Shown here in pieces: positions 19,319 through 33,591 of a stretch of DNA of 64,000 nucleotides (its first letter is position 1; each line of letters starts with the position of its first letter). The notes under the pieces were generated by a model. The model did not search any database. It had not been told where the DNA came from and saw only the letters and a program-made list of their open reading frames with translations. Position numbers and translations under genes: made by a program. Origin of the DNA: Prunella strophiata (taxonomy: Eukaryota; Chordata; Aves; Passeriformes; Prunellidae); NCBI GenBank assembly GCA_036583965.1, contig JAZBQD010000027.1, forward strand, positions 6,094,187 through 6,158,186, read 5' to 3'.

Positions 19319-22300
19319 GTAAGAGCCGCGGCCCCTCTGAGGGGGCTCCTCCCGCGCCGTCGGGGCTGCTTCCCCTCGAAGGTGGCGGGGAGGGGGCTGG
19401 CGGTGTTCCGCGCCTCACGTCCCCACCGGGACCCACAAACTCCTCCTGCTCTCCTCGCACCGAGCGTCGGGGCTGTGCCCGGGCTCCGCGGGACGGGAAG
19501 CAGGAGCTGCCCGGCGGGTGAGCGTGCTCCGTGCCCCGAGGTGTAACGGGCAGCCCTCGGGAGCGGCGGGGCGGAGAGGGCAACAGCAATTCCATCTCTA
19601 AAATAAACATTTCCCAGCAATGAGAGGCGATATAATATTGCCTTATCTCTAAAATACCCTCAGCCTCGCGGGAGGGGGGAGGCCGGAGAGCGGGGCCTTT
19701 CCGGCTGCTCTCCAGCTGGTGCGTAACCCGCCCGCTCCCGTCACCGCGGGCAGTGCCCGGCTCGGGGAGGGGGAACAGGTGACAAGAGCCCAGCTGCTGG
19801 CCGGTGGAGCTGTGCCGGTGGCCGGTGGAGCTGTGCCGATGGAGCACTGCCGATGGAGCACTGCCGGCACACACGGCACCCGCTGTCGTCGTGGCTGCTC
19901 GGGCAGGGCAGGGACCCGCAGCTGCCTGCACAGCCCGCCCGAGCCGGAGGAGCGGCACTCGCCCGTACCCGCGCTGCCCTTACAGCCCCGGGCAGCGAGC
20001 CCACCGCACCAAACCAAACCGATCCATCTTCTGGTTTATAAAAAGTACATACTTCTAGTTCATAAAAAGTACAAACTCCCCAGTTTGTCCAGTTTATGCA
20101 GTGCAAAACGCATGTGGTATTTTCTTTTTTTTTTGCCACGCGTTGGTTTTGCCCGCTGTTTCCTCCGCGCTTGCCCGCAGCCCGGCAGCGCCCTTGGTGT
20201 GCGCGGTAACAGCAGCGGTGGGACCGCAGCGGCATCGCCGACACCGGCTCGAGTGGCTGCACCTTTTTTTTTTTGCCTCCCAAGATTCTGTCTCCACGCT
20301 GTCCTTCTTACAAGCAACGACGTGTTGTGGGTTTGTGCAGTGCATCAGGTTGGTCTGACTAAATTAAGTGTAACTTGTCAAAAAAGAAAAAAAAAACCAA
20401 ACCAAATTTTATCGTGGGTTTTCCCATGTCCTGAGACCATATAAGACTGTAGTCTCAGAACATGTTTCTGTGAAATTCTTTGGTGGCAAGTCTGGTTTTG
20501 ACTTCTCCTGCTTTGTTTCTCATCACATACTCCTCACCCAGTGCTGGACTCTCAGTTGTGCAAATAATAGTTTGCAGGGCTTCAGAGTTGCCTGGATTAG
20601 GTCTGTGTCTAAATAACATTCTTTTGTGAATGCTTTTTTTTTCCCTCCAAAGGTAAAAATGTCACTGGAACTATAATTTTGATCTGTGTGTTTGTAACTG
20701 TACTCAGATCATGGGAGCATTGGTACTGGATTATAGAGGGTACAGAATTCAATCCATACACCGCTGTATGGAAGTGTGTAACTAAAAGGCTTCTATTTCC
20801 TTTATTTGTGCTTGCTATCCTGGAGGTGGTTGTATATGCATTTGCTGGGACTTCACTGCCTTCAGGACAGTTTTATCAGAACAATTCATAGTGTAAGTCA
20901 GGAGAGAGACAAATAAACCAAATTAAAATCAAGCTTCCTTTGCAATTTTGACAAAATCGTGATGCCCTCTTTGCAGACCCAATATATTTTCAGGTGACAA
21001 AGTAAGGTAACTTATCAGCTTTAGGTTTTGATAGCAGTAGTTCTTGTGTGTAGTGAAGCAATGCATTTAGTATTTGTTAACATGATGGTAGTAGTTATGT
21101 TAGCTGTGTAGTTCAGAGATGGTTTTTCCCACCTTCATTTTCATATGTTTTCATGCAGCTCCAGATTAAAATGTGCAGGTCACAGCATCACAGTTGAGGT
21201 TCTTGCATCATGCTGGTTGTAGTGCCAGGGAAGGGCTCTCATGTCCTCTTTGCCCACCCAGTAGGTACATGTCTGTTCTTTATTACTGGTTGAGCTGAAG
21301 AAGTAGGGTTTTTTGAGGCAGTTCTCAATGGCTAATGCTGAGAAATGTCCTGAATTTATCATTTCAGGTATGCTTTTTGCTGTAAAAATGTATCTTGTGC
21401 TTCAGGTTCTGCATATTTAGTGAGTTCCTGGAGATGTGTGCTTAGCTTAGTGCAGTAGTGTTTGATATTTGAAATAAGCAGTAAGATTTATGTTTGGAAG
21501 TATTAGCTCATTAAAAAATGGGAAGTGTGAGGGTGCTTGTTGTAATCCCAAATAGCAGGTGGCTTACTTTGCAGCATGGGAGAACATCATAGCATAGAGA
21601 AATGAATTAACTTATTCATCACAGATTTTCTGCTTGGAAGAGGAGCATAAAAGGCAGCAAATTAGACTTCTGCTCTGCAGAGGCATCCTGAGCTGGCCCT
21701 GTCTCTGTGATTCTGGTTTGCAGGTGGTTTCTACAAGACAATTCCGTTCTCTGGCCACTTGATTTGGTGAGGACAGCTTGTTTTTACCTACAAAGGTTTT
21801 AGACCCAGTGGTGCAGAAAAAATCTGTAACTGTCACCTGCTCATTGGTGGAGGGGTGTCTACCTGAATCTGCACATGGCCTCACTCTAGCTCCAGATAGG
21901 GTGAGTGCCATCATATGCCTGAAATTCCCTTCTCTTCCTCCACCATAAAAAGACATGGTCATGGCTTTCTCCTTGGAGGGCAGTGTCCCTTGGAGGGCAG
22001 AACGTGGCTGTGCCCTGCCTTCCAGCTGGGGGAGGATCAGCAGGGACTCACACATGTCCTGCAGCAGAGCTGGTACAGATTCATCTTGTGTGCTGCTCTG
22101 GGTGCTTTCATGTCACTGCTCCTTCAGTGTATTCAGCAGTGAGGTGTGAGGAAGTGCTTCACTATTGCCAGTTCCTTCCTGAGAAAGGGAGGCAGAGCTG
22201 CAAGGCTGGAGCTCCAACGAGGAGGGGACTGAATTCCGGATTTCTGTTGTCTCAGCCACCGCTGCAGTGTTTGTGACAGGAAGGAAGGGCTTTGGAGATG

Positions 22301-25300
22301 GTGAGTTTTGTAACAGCCCTCAATTTCATCAGTGTGCATTGTTCTCTGGGACAGGGCTGGGTTCAGGTCAGCCTCAGCTTGCAGTTCTGTAGCTCTAGAA
22401 ACTGGCTGGCTCCAGGATTCCTAAATTCAACAGAATATTCAGGGAGTTGTGGAAATCTCTGCATCCCCTCATCAGGGCATAGGGAAGATAAAAATCCCCT
22501 CTTCCTTGCATCCTCTGGGAGAGAGCTGAGCTGGGTTCAGTTAGTGGGTCCCCTTTCCCAGGGGAGATTTTTTTGCTGTTACATATTTTTCTTTGTATTT
22601 TCTGGAGTAGTGTGCTTGCTAACAGGCGTGGAACCATGTGACAGTAAGAGAATGGCAAACACTTCATGCTCATAGAAGAGAGCAGAAAAGTGGAAACTTC
22701 TATTTCTTTAATTTGTTTTTTTTGGTCGTCATTATATTAGAGGGACTCATTCCTCCTTCCTGAGAATTTTATTGTGGCTCTGAAATGGACTTTGAGGATG
22801 TTGAATGTTCTGCAGGAAATGGGAGAGGCATGGCTTGATGTTTGACATGAGGAAATCATTCTAACAGCAGTCAAACCAAATGTAATTGTAAGGTTAGATG
22901 GCAAAAAAGTGGTACCTGCTGGTTCTTGACTCGTGTTCCACACCCAGCAAATTCTTAAAAACCCTTTAAAAGCTGTTTTTAAAGCCTGTGTTCCCAAATC
23001 TAAATGGGTAATGAAAATAAATAACCACTGACATTGCTTAGAGGTTTTCATCCTTTAGTTGTCATGCACATATTGAACTTTTTTGTAGCGTGTAAATTCC
23101 AGAGCAAATCCACTACAAGCATCTTGTCATAAAGACTTCTGGACTCATTAATAAATGAATTTTATTAAAGATGAAGTGCTCAAGATGAAGAGCTCACATT
23201 TTTATAGTAATAAACATAGACTTTCTGTGTAGAGAGTTGAATTGTTTTTGTTCTAGATCTGTCAGTTGAGTGGCATTTAGATGACACCCCAAAGTCAAGT
23301 TCTGGACAGTACTGAAGAGTGAGCCAGAGGCTGTCACAGGGAGAAGCTGTTGCAGAGGGCAGGGCTGTGAGAGCAGGAGGAAATGTAACCTATACTGAAA
23401 AATGTGCAATACTTTGGGCAAGACCAAGCTGCTGTCGTGTTGCCAAGCGAGATGATTGTCAATTGTGTGGATCCTGAGAAAGAATTTGTCTTTGATCCAA
23501 ATTCTGGCCTGGAGTGGGTGGCTGCAGCCTGTTATTTACATAAGGTCCGAGTGTGCCCAGGTGTTTTGGCAGGTTCCACAAGGCAAGATAATGCAAGTCA
23601 GGATGACAAATGGTGCTGTACCCTGGCTTAGTGGAGAGAAAATGCACCAGACACAAACTTGGCCTTTACATTGTATTAGTCATGGAATAGACAACTATGT
23701 TCTGTTACATTTTTCTGCTGTAAATCTGGAATAATTATTGCTTTAAGGCAGATATTTTGGTGTAGATGTGCTGTAAGTTGTAGATGTCCTATTGCAGTTG
23801 TTTTTGCAGCATGGTAGACTTTGATCCAGGCTTTGTGCAAAACACCCTTGTGTACAGAGGGATTTCAGCTGCTTCTTGGTTCCGTTTGCTTTGCTGCCTT
23901 TCTTCAGGAAACGTGTAATGATTCCTATCCAAGGTTTTCCCTCCCCTTGTGAGATTTATCTGGAACTTTAATTTTAGATTAGTGAAGATAATCTCCCTTT
24001 AATAAACTTTAAACTGGTGGCTTCGAATATTTGCTGTTATCTTAATATCTGTCACTAACTCAAGCACTGTTTCTGTTCTCTTTGTACACTACAGGACTTC
24101 CCTCTTTACCTTCAGTGGAGGAAGCTCAGACCTTACACAGCACTGTGTTCCTAGCCTAACCTGCCTACCCTTTATTCCCTTACCTAATATTCTTATTATT
24201 CATCTTTATCATAATCATTGTAATCCTTTTGCTTCTACATCGCAGGTTCAACAGTGTGACCACTCTCTTGGTTCATATACTCACAGCAAAGCCTTCATCT
24301 CTCTCATGGATTATAGATCTAAATTGGTAACTATCACTTGCTTGCAATGTTTATTAGCAGTTATGTTAATTGCTCATACTCTGTTTTCTGCTTCTGATGA
24401 ATCTCTCTTGTAGAACAGCATTTGTAGAAGAGTCTTTAAGGTCACGGCCTTGTTTCCTTTATGGGCTTTATCCTTAGTACAGCACACATTGGCTCTGAAA
24501 AATTCCATTGCTTGGTAAAAATCTGGTTCAGAATGGAAATTCATTTCTGAAAAAGAAAACAGTGTTTATTTTCCAGTGACAGAGCACATAAAGGAGTGAG
24601 TTTTTATAATAGAAAATTGACATAGATACGTAATTTGTGAACTAGAATGTCTTTAACTTAAATGCACTTCCTAAGACTTTTTGAGAAAAAAATGCACAAG
24701 GTATTAATGCTTTTGAGAAGAAATTATATTGTACATTAGTAACACCTCTCATGGGTTAGTGTAGAAGTACAGAGGAGTAGTTTGACCCCATCCTCTCATC
24801 TGCCTCATTAAAGAAATGTGTGTTAGTGGATGATGATGAAACAGTTAAACTGTCACATTTAAATTGTTACTGGTCCTAAATAACACTAGACAAATATAGG
24901 AAATTACAGTTTTTGCTTTAAAAATGAAGCATATTAAAAGATGTTTTTATTGCTAGAACTGCCCAGAAGTTGTAATATAGAGAATATACAGGTTCATAAC
25001 AAGTTGAATTTGCAAATGTGTCCTAGGGTCTAGTTTGAAGTATCAGTTGCATCAGTGTGACCAGGTTTCATGGGTAACTGGAGTGACTGACAGCAGAAAA
25101 GGAGACTGTTTCCCAAATTCAGACTTCTTTCTCACACTGTTGTGAGAGAGAATGGGATGTGGAAACAGCATGTTTGTGAACACACCCATGTGGCTGCTAA
25201 TAAAGAGACCTGTAACATTCCAAGGTAATGCTTGGATTTCTTGTTTCTTGTCTGGGAGAGGATAAAGAAGAACAGCCCTCCATTAGTTTGTAGCCAAAAC

Positions 25301-28300
25301 TGGTGACAGTAAAAGTCCACCTTAGCCTTTTTTTCTGGCAATAAATAAATAGCAAGGTACATCAGTTAACTTCTAGCCAACACTTTAAACTTGTCCTGGA
25401 GTTGGCTGTAGGCAAAAAATGTTGCAGAGCAGAGCTTACAGTGACCACTTCCAGTGATTCCTAAGAGCAGGAACACTTTGTTTTGTGTTGCACTAGAAAC
25501 CAGTTTGAGTCTTCACCACGATGCTAGTCACAAATGGAGCACAGCTGGGTGGATCCAGCTATGTGACACATTTCAGTGAGCACTAAAAACAACAGAGGCT
25601 GGTTTCTCATGGAGGTGTCTTAGGGCACTTGGCTTTTTTCTTTTAAAATTCATTAGACCAAAATAGAAACTAAAGGCAGGAGAGCCACTTTGACCTAGGA
25701 ATATATTCTTTGGTGGCTAATAAGCTCTGATTAAGATTTTATTGCTTTAGAGCATTTGCAGCATCCTGCTCTTATGTGGTTTCTTTGTCTAATAAAAGAT
25801 GAGCTCACACTGCAGGCTTTTTCCTCAATAGGGAAATAATCAGGTATCTCAGAGCTACAAAACTGCCTATTCCCACAAAACTAGTTGGAAGTGGCTGTGT
25901 TTGAGACATTGCTCCCATTGCTAATGCATGTGGGGAAAAGAGATTGTCAATATAAGTATGCTCTTAGCTACAAAAATAGGGGCTACCAGGCAAAAAACTA
26001 AATGATGCAAGGTGTCATGCTGAAGTGTTCTCAAGGACAATCTGATTGGCAGCTTTTCCCTCTCCTATGTAATGGGGTTTATGTCCTGTAGCAAAATCTT
26101 TCCTGTGTAAGTATTTTATTGAGGATTAGTCCAAGACAGTCAAAATGAAAACAGTCACGAGCCTCTCCTTTGCCCTCTGTGCCAGCTGTGTTTGACCTGG
26201 TCTCCTGCAATAGAACTCTGCTTGGGCTGTGTGTTTGTGTGAAACAGCAGAGATGCTGCTCTGTTTGGAGCCATCCTAAAAGAGCATCTGTGGCTGTGTG
26301 CCCAGGGAGCAGGGGTCACACTGCCAGCTGAATGGCCTGGGACCAAGGAGGGAGGACAATCCCCTGGGAGCAAGGGCTGTGTGAGCCTTCAGGTGATTTG
26401 GACAGGAGCTGCCTGACCTCAGCGTGTTGTCTCCATTTCCCTGTGCTGCAGAATCTCCTCCAGGTGCAGAGGGCCTGCAGGAGATGTGATTTTGTGGACC
26501 TTTCTCTCAGTAGCATAGCAACTGCCACCACTTCCCACTGCTCTGTCCCCTCTGCTTGGCTCCCTCAGCCGTGAGGGATCAGGAACTGAACCAACTTTAC
26601 AAACAGCCCTGCAAAACAGGAGAAGCTGTAGGAGGATTTATTTTTAACTGGGGTCTCTCTGTTCTCTGAACCACCTCTCTGCAGGGTCCTCAGGGCTGAC
26701 ATGACTAGGGAGTGCTTGGAGCAGGAGTGAGACAACAGGTGGGGAAGAGAAAGGGAGGGGAGGAGGACCAGGAGAAAGGTCTGCTGTTCCCTGGCTTCAG
26801 GATTCAAGCACAAATCCAGGGGCAGCCCTGTGAACACTTCCAGCCCAAGTGCTGGTGGAGCACAGCTTCAGTAATGATCTGCCATCAGAGGGATAATCAG
26901 AAATTAGTATGAAAGTTCCTTTCAGTTTCACTCTGTTCACTAGAGGGGAAAGGGAAAAGTGAAATTTAAGTAAGGGGATGGAGTTTGCTTTAAAATTTTT
27001 GTGCTCTGACTGCCTCTGGTGATTCAAGACGCTGACCTGCAGCATCTTCAGCCAGCACAGAGGCCAGCAAGGGTTGTGCTTCTATGACAACAGCCCCACG
27101 TTCTGGACAAGTATCATTTGATCTTATTCTCTGTGTTGTGCTTCTAACAAAGCTGCTCAAGCTGGCCACATTCTGTAATTGCTTTTTCAGCTGAGATCTG
27201 AAAGTCACATTTGTAGCCAGGTACAATTCTGATTAGAGCAATCTAGGAGGGTTAATAGAGGCAGCAGTGCTTCAGTTACAGGATCAGCTTGGAGTGTGTG
27301 AATGGGTTCTGGGAAGGCAGGGGTAGAGAGAAGATGCTGATTCCTGTATGATTAGTGCAATACCTTTGTCAAAGGTCTGCTTCTGAATCTTTAAAAGACC
27401 AGGCTTCAAGTGATGAGGGTTTCGCACTATTTCAAGCCTGTGTGAGTGGAATGGAGAAGTAGAGATTTTAATTATTTTTTTTTCTTCTTTAGCAAGTGCA
27501 CAAGTGTTGTCAATGGCATTTGTGGAGATTATAATGTGTATGGGGAAGATAAATTACTCAAATAGAGAATTTTCTGTCATGCAGTGTGGTGATGATACAA
27601 ATCAACTAATCACCTGATTCATAATTTTTGCAGCTGAGATTCCTCAGGATAAGGAGGCAGTAAGTGCATTGGTCTGAGTGGAAGTTAGTCAGATGTTGAA
27701 TTCGTCATTTTAGAAATTCCTTCTATGAACCACAACACATGGGTAGAAGAGCTGTTTTCTGATACACTAATGAGAAGAAAATTTGTGCTTGTGTTTTCTG
27801 GAGTGCTTGCAAAAGACTGTAGTCTGACTGAAGAGCAGCTGAAGTTGAGAAGAGAGTGTATCAGAATTGTGCTGTGTCCTACAGAGAAATACTTTTGGGA
27901 AGATTTTAATGCATTCAGTGCAGCTGTTCACTATTGAGCTACTGATAAATTTCTTCAGAAACTGCCCTTGTGAATGCAGTCTGTGAACAAAATGTCTGCT
28001 GCACCAGCCCTTTTCTGTGTGAGAAAGTTGCATCTGTTTAATCTGAGATAAAAGTGTTGTGCATGTTGTACTGAAGTTTAAACCGGGTTGCTTTTGGTTT
28101 GGAAATTTAAGTGAAATTATCGTCCCTATTTAAACTGCCTTGGGATAGCATTTTGGTTTAGAGTTGTGAGTTTTGAACTGTTTGTTTTGGTTGGGTTTGT
28201 GGGGTGTTGTTGCTGGTTTTTTTTCAGTGAATGGATGAAATCCTGTGTGCAGGTGAGACTTGCTAAGAAGAAAGGTATTTAGGTGCATGGTGAAAGTAGA

Positions 28301-29458
28301 TATTGGAGTGAGTTTTCTTCCCAAAGGTGCCTGTGAATTTGAATTGAGGAGAGAATTAACTTCTGTGGCTGCTGGGTGAAGGAGAGACTTCTGTCACTGC
28401 TCAGTGCCTTTTGACTGCACAGGAGTAACTCAGGCCCTGGTTTGCATAAGTAGCTGCTAATTAAACCTGTGCTGTCACTGCTCCAATTTGCCAACCTTGT
28501 GACTTGTTATAAAGAGCCAAGACCTTTGCTTATTTGATGTGTGGTAGTTTCAAACTACATGAGAGATTAAAAGTGTGGTATATCTGTTAAAAGGTGAAGT
28601 TTCTTTTTCCTCCTCTGTAGTAATTTGGTTTGTGTGGTTGTGTTCTGTACAACCAGAGGTAAAAAGTCAGTCTTACCTCCTCCCACCAACTGAGCTGCAC
28701 ACATTAGAGCAGCCAGGGCTGCTCATAGGCCTTAATGATTCATGTTCTGCTGTTATTTTTTTTGTTTCTGAATCTAAAAGGGATAATTTATTCATTCCAA
28801 ATGCTGTGAGAGCCCTCACATTTTTACAGTCTTTATTCCAATTGCAGTCTTAGGAGTAGATAGGTGTTGGATGGATTCAAAGTTTCCAGCTGAAATTCCT
28901 GTTTGTTCATCTTTTCCTGTTTTTTTTTTCTTCTGTAAATGTTGAGGAGGGAACTTTTGTAAGGATAAAATGGTGGTGGTGCATGCACTAGAAATGCAGA
29001 TTTTCCATAGAAGAAGTAAAAACAATTATTTAGGTTTATTTACCTTGGAGGCTGCTTGATGAATTGCATGGTTGGATGCACTGTCAAAGATTTTAGTTCT
29101 TGGTTGCAGTTTATTGGAGCAACAGAAGTGGCACCCTGCCACTGGAGTAAAGAATGCTGTTTCCCCATGAGTATTTGAACAATCTGCAGTAGCCATCTGT
29201 TATTCTGTTAAATACAAAGCAGTGCAACAGGTGTATTTCTTGGGTTTGGAAGTCTTACCAGCACAAGTGAACACTAAACAGGATTAAAGCTAGGATTTTA
29301 AAGAAGATTTCAAAGTGGGCTCCTCTTTTGTCAGCAGATATAGTGGTTATGACATTAGAAAGTGGAGAGATAACCTAAACATATGGTACACAGTTAAGGA
29401 AAACAAATGCTGAACTGCTCTTAAATCTGCTCTTTTTCCATGTTTGTCATTTTCTTAG
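19319..29458 (+). other. RAB3B intron 1
   Basis: A 10.1-kb intron between the noncoding first exon and the first coding exon. The first kilobase is still CpG rich and has a small tandem array of a GGTGGAGCTGTGCCG-type unit near 19801-19870, and a short duplicated TTCATAAAAAGTACA-like stretch near 20036-20080. The rest shows no exon or recognisable repeat. Confidence 0.65.
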
Positions 29459-29686
29459 ATGGCTTCAGTAACAGATGCCAGATTCAGGCAGAAAGATACT
29501 TCAGACCAAAATTTTGATTACATGTTCAAGCTCCTGATCATTGGCAACAGCAGTGTGGGTAAGACATCCTTCCTCTTCAGATACGCCGACGACACCTTCA
29601 CTCCAGCCTTTGTGAGCACAGTGGGAATCGACTTCAAGGTGAAAACAGTGTACAGGAATGACAAGAGGGTGAAGCTGCAGATTTGG
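29459..29686 (+). CDS. RAB3B: RAB3B first coding exon (residues 1-76)
   Basis: Encodes the N-terminal third of the Rab3B GTPase, which controls docking and release of secretory vesicles. The exon begins exactly at ATG after TTTTCTTAG and ends at Trp76 (IW|), donor TGG|GTAAGT, phase 0. [20 protein letters not shown] is typical for Rab3; [20 protein letters not shown] contains the P-loop G29-S37. Switch I includes Thr54 in [16 protein letters not shown] (residues 46-51) and [15 protein letters not shown] fit RAB3B better than RAB3C, and the position next to TXNDC12 agrees. The numbering matches mammalian RAB3B (Thr36, Gln81). The first intron lies immediately 5' of the start codon. Confidence 0.95.
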
Positions 29687-32600
29687 GTAAGTGCCAGCAT
29701 TTCCAAAGGTGCTTTAGATTAATCCCAGCAAAGCTGTGATGGTAAAACATGGCTCATTTGGAAGTGGATTTTTGGATTGGTGTAGATTTTGGTTGTTCAT
29801 AAGTTGTGTGTGGCTGGACCTTTGTGTCCCTGCAGTGAACTGAAGGAGTTCTCTTTGTGTCTGTCTCACTCACCTGGTGAGGGTCCTGATGTGGTCTAGG
29901 GAGCTGCTCTACCTTTCAGTGGGCTCTACACACAACTCATACTATTATTTTATGGCCTCTACATAAGGTACTTGCATCTTCCTGTAACTCATGTACCTGT
30001 TCAGCAGCACATTTCTACCCAATTTCTGCTCCATCCAAGAGCTTAATCTTCTAATTGATCTACATACACCTGAATTCTTTAGTAATTGCATTTAAATGTC
30101 AAATTACAGTAATCACATCTGGGTTTTTTATTTATTATGGTGATCTTGAATAGTGAGAATCTAAAATGAGGTGGTTTTTTTTTTTTGTACAACTACATGA
30201 TTAATTTTATTTCTGTGTTGCTGGGTACAATGTAAAACAAATTATTTAATAGAAGTTCCTTTTCGTGTTGTAAAATCCTGACATTGAAACTAAGGTAGGT
30301 CACCTGATATGAAATTGATTGAATTAATTTAGGGTTTTGGCAATAAAAATGTTTTCACTTCAGGCTCTATAAGCAACTAAAGATGATTTCCATTTAGTTG
30401 GTCTTTCTGAATTTTAGAACGTGACATTTTCTAAGCAGTTGTGTAAAAGTGAGACAGAAAACACCATAAAATATTAGAGTTTTTTTTCAAAGACACTATT
30501 GCTTAATTCACTTAATCACAATCTTAATTAAATCTGTTAGAGGGCTTTGGGGCAAAAAGGGCTTTAATAACCTTAAACTTCTTATGAAAAGAAATGTCAG
30601 GTGAATTCCTCAGAGGGTGCTATCCACAGGACCTGTAATATTGGAGTTACCAACAACACTGTTGATTTAATATTTATTTTTTAATAAAAGGTACACCTAA
30701 GTGTTGGACAGTTTCCAGAGTAACTTGTGTTCTGTTCTCTCTTTTTGCATGGATCCCTGACATGAGTCATGATTCAAGGACCTTAAAAAAAATATATATG
30801 CCTCTATCAAAACCACAGTATTTGAACTTGTTTGTCTCCTGCCTGTCCTGAGGTTTTATTTGTCATTCAATGTGTTCTCCAGGGTACATGAAGGAATAGT
30901 GGGGTCCATTTGCATACCAAAACTATGGGTTCCTATGTGTGGGAAGAAAGAGTTTTCATATCAATCTGTCTTACAATTGCTTTTTAAAACTATTTACAGC
31001 TGCTGTTGAGTTTCTGGGAGTGTGGGGCTCTGTGGCTCCATTGAACCCTTTGCTCTGACTTAAAATTTTCTAGTTATGTTGACATTTTTTTCAATTATGC
31101 TCCCCCTAAGCTTGGCATTAAGCCTTATCTGAGTCAGGTTTAATGTGAAATTAAGTGAAGGAGAAGGTACAAGTGTTTGACTTAGCCACTTCAAATATTT
31201 TTTTTAAATCCAGAGAAAAGCACTTCTAGGGAGCTCTGCTGTTCTCTTCTCCACAGACCCAGGGTTTTTTGAGTTCAGGGGTGCTTGTGGAGCTCTGAAG
31301 TGAGCACAGCTGTGACAGACTGGAGGTGCTCAAGAGCTGTGCCAAATCACCTTGTTCTATGTTCTGCAAGTCTCAAGGTGAGAGGGAAGTTATTATTGCT
31401 CTGCTGTGATCCAGAGAGATCCATGATCAGTGGGACTTTGTTTACACTGCCTGTTGCCTGTGTTGAACAGAAGAACAGAATTGGGGTGCAGGACCCAAAT
31501 TCTTGTGTTGTTTTAAAGCTCAGCAGAATTCACGCTGCTTCAGGGGCTGAGCAGCTGCCTGTGAAGGCTGACAGCTGTGTCAGTAAATGTCTCTCTGGCC
31601 TGACTCCTGGGTTTGTTCCTCCAGCAGAAGCTGATGAGCATTTTAAAGCCAGAGATCTTGCATTTGTGTTTGTGCTGAGTTTGAGGAAGTCTGTATTTTG
31701 TGAATCAGGATTTGACAAGCTGTCACATGGGATGATCAGAGGAGAGTGCTCCTCTGTTTGATTTTGGTGTCATTAGTGGGCCTCTTGCTTTGTTGACATT
31801 AACGCCTCAATCACCCAAATTGATATTTTAATAATCAGTTGTGCTTGTGACTAAGCAGTCTGGGAAATGATCTGCTTTGAAAAGACTTGAAAGGAATATC
31901 TCTTTAGCTTGAGAGGAGCAGGACATAGCAGAGATATTCATGATGTTTTTAAGGTAGAATGACAGCACTGCTGCTGCATATGGAAACAGTAAAATGGTTC
32001 AGAGAGGGGTTTATGAAATAATGTTTTGTTGGCTTTTTTCCCCTTTCTTTAAAGAACTCCAAGATCAGTTGACTGTATTTTAATTTCAAATATTTTCTGT
32101 CTTGTTTAGGAATGGTGGTGTTGTGTTAATAGAATAAATTGACTTTATTGAGAGCATTTGTTTTGTAGTTGGATGAGGCTTAGTAATTTAATATCTAATG
32201 GAAAACATTTATTACATAAATATATTCATATATTATATAGATATTTACATATCTACATAAATGTAATTCTTGGATTGGATTTTTTTTATGCCACTGCCAT
32301 TTGTAATAATACTTTTATATAAAGCATCTTCCTTATGATTGGCTTGTAAGGAGGCAATTTATAATATCTCTCTTCATTTCTTGACCAATTTTGTATTCCC
32401 AGAGCTGCTAATTACTGTTTACTGGAGGAAAACTATTATATTTTCAGCTAGGTATGGTTTTTTATTATAAATAAATCTCAAAGGTAACATTATTATATTC
32501 TTAGCAAATGCAAACAGTTAATACTTAATGCAGAGTTCAGGTTGCCTAGCAGCTAGAGAGGGCCACTTTGTCCAGATCCAGATGGAAGCAGGGTGAATGA

Positions 32601-33556
32601 ATAAAAGTGATTTCAGTTTTAGGTAAGAGCAAGGTGAGATTTCTTTTTCTGCCTTCTGTGCGTTTGTGTGTCTACTGCTGGTGAAGGATAATGGTGGTGA
32701 AAATGACAGCAGAGCTCCTGAGCAGCGTGGCATTGAGAGGAGCTGCTGAGGGGCAGCCTCTGGCCCTTTGTGCAGGCCCAGTCTGGGTTCATTACATGAA
32801 CTCTTTGCACAGTCACATAAATTAACTGATAGAAAATCATTGGCAGGGTTCAGCCCCAAACAGCCCAATACATACTTTGTGTGAGGAATTTGATTACATT
32901 TCCATTATATTTTTGTGCAGCACCCTACACAAAGGACTCTCAACATTGATGTGATAAATAATAGACATGACTAAATACAGGGTTTGGCAGCTGATGTTAC
33001 AGTGGAAACTACTTTCAACTCCCCCTTGTAAATAGCAACAGAGATTAAATTTAACTTCAGGTTAAAAGGCAGAAAGGCTGTGATGCTCAGACAGAGGCAG
33101 CATATTTAGACTGCAGTAAGATTTTTCTTTTAAGGAGCTGTTTATCAGAATTAAACAGCTAGGATGAAGGTTTTTCCTTCTCATTAACAAAAATGTCTCT
33201 GTGGCTTAGCTGCTGAAACCTGTTGGGGTGTGAGATTAGCTTTAGTGGATGTCTGAAGCACGTGTTACTGCTCTCAGGCACAGCTGGGGAGAGGGCACAA
33301 AGCAACATTGCTCTGGGTTTTTTGAACCTTTAAAAACAGAAATATGACAACTGCTAATTACATTGAGTGGCAGTTACCACTACAAAACAGAAAAGTGTAA
33401 ACCAAAATAACCCCCCTGCTGTGTAGCTGTCCAGAAGGCAAAAATACACAGTGTTTTTAACAGCTTTTTGTATCAGGCATTGCTTGGATGACAGGATCAT
33501 CTTGTGCAGCTCACCTCTTAGGGAAGGGATTCAAAGCAGTAACACTGGCAAATGAG

Positions 33557-33591
33557 TTTTTTTCTTTTTTTCTTTTTTTTTTTTTTTTTTT
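33557..33591 (+). repeat. Long T-rich tract
   Basis: A nearly pure thymine tract with two C interruptions, ending in CAG. It resembles a very strong splice acceptor but leads to no supported exon. Confidence 0.8.

Larger units (their letters stand above)
18960..20250 (+). promoter_or_regulatory. RAB3B: RAB3B CpG island promoter
   Basis: A strong CpG-rich domain with GC boxes and a G run (about 19131-19142) surrounds the inferred first exon, in a background otherwise A/T rich. No TATA box is evident. The transcription start probably lies between 19080 and 19180. Edges are set by eye. Confidence 0.7.

Noticed and set aside
18918..19958. Long frames on both strands through the RAB3B CpG island and pentanucleotide repeat
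   Set aside because: They arise from the GGCTC repeat, which lacks stop codons, and from high GC.
25052..25230. Possible second LTR with AATAAA in RAB3B intron 1
   Set aside because: The stretch has an LTR-like feel, but I could find no matching TG...CA ends with flanking duplications and no family resemblance strong enough to support it.
31285..31761. A 158-codon frame in RAB3B intron 2
   Set aside because: One or a few frames of this length are expected by chance in 64 kb read in six frames. It has no recognisable motif and no splice or promoter context.
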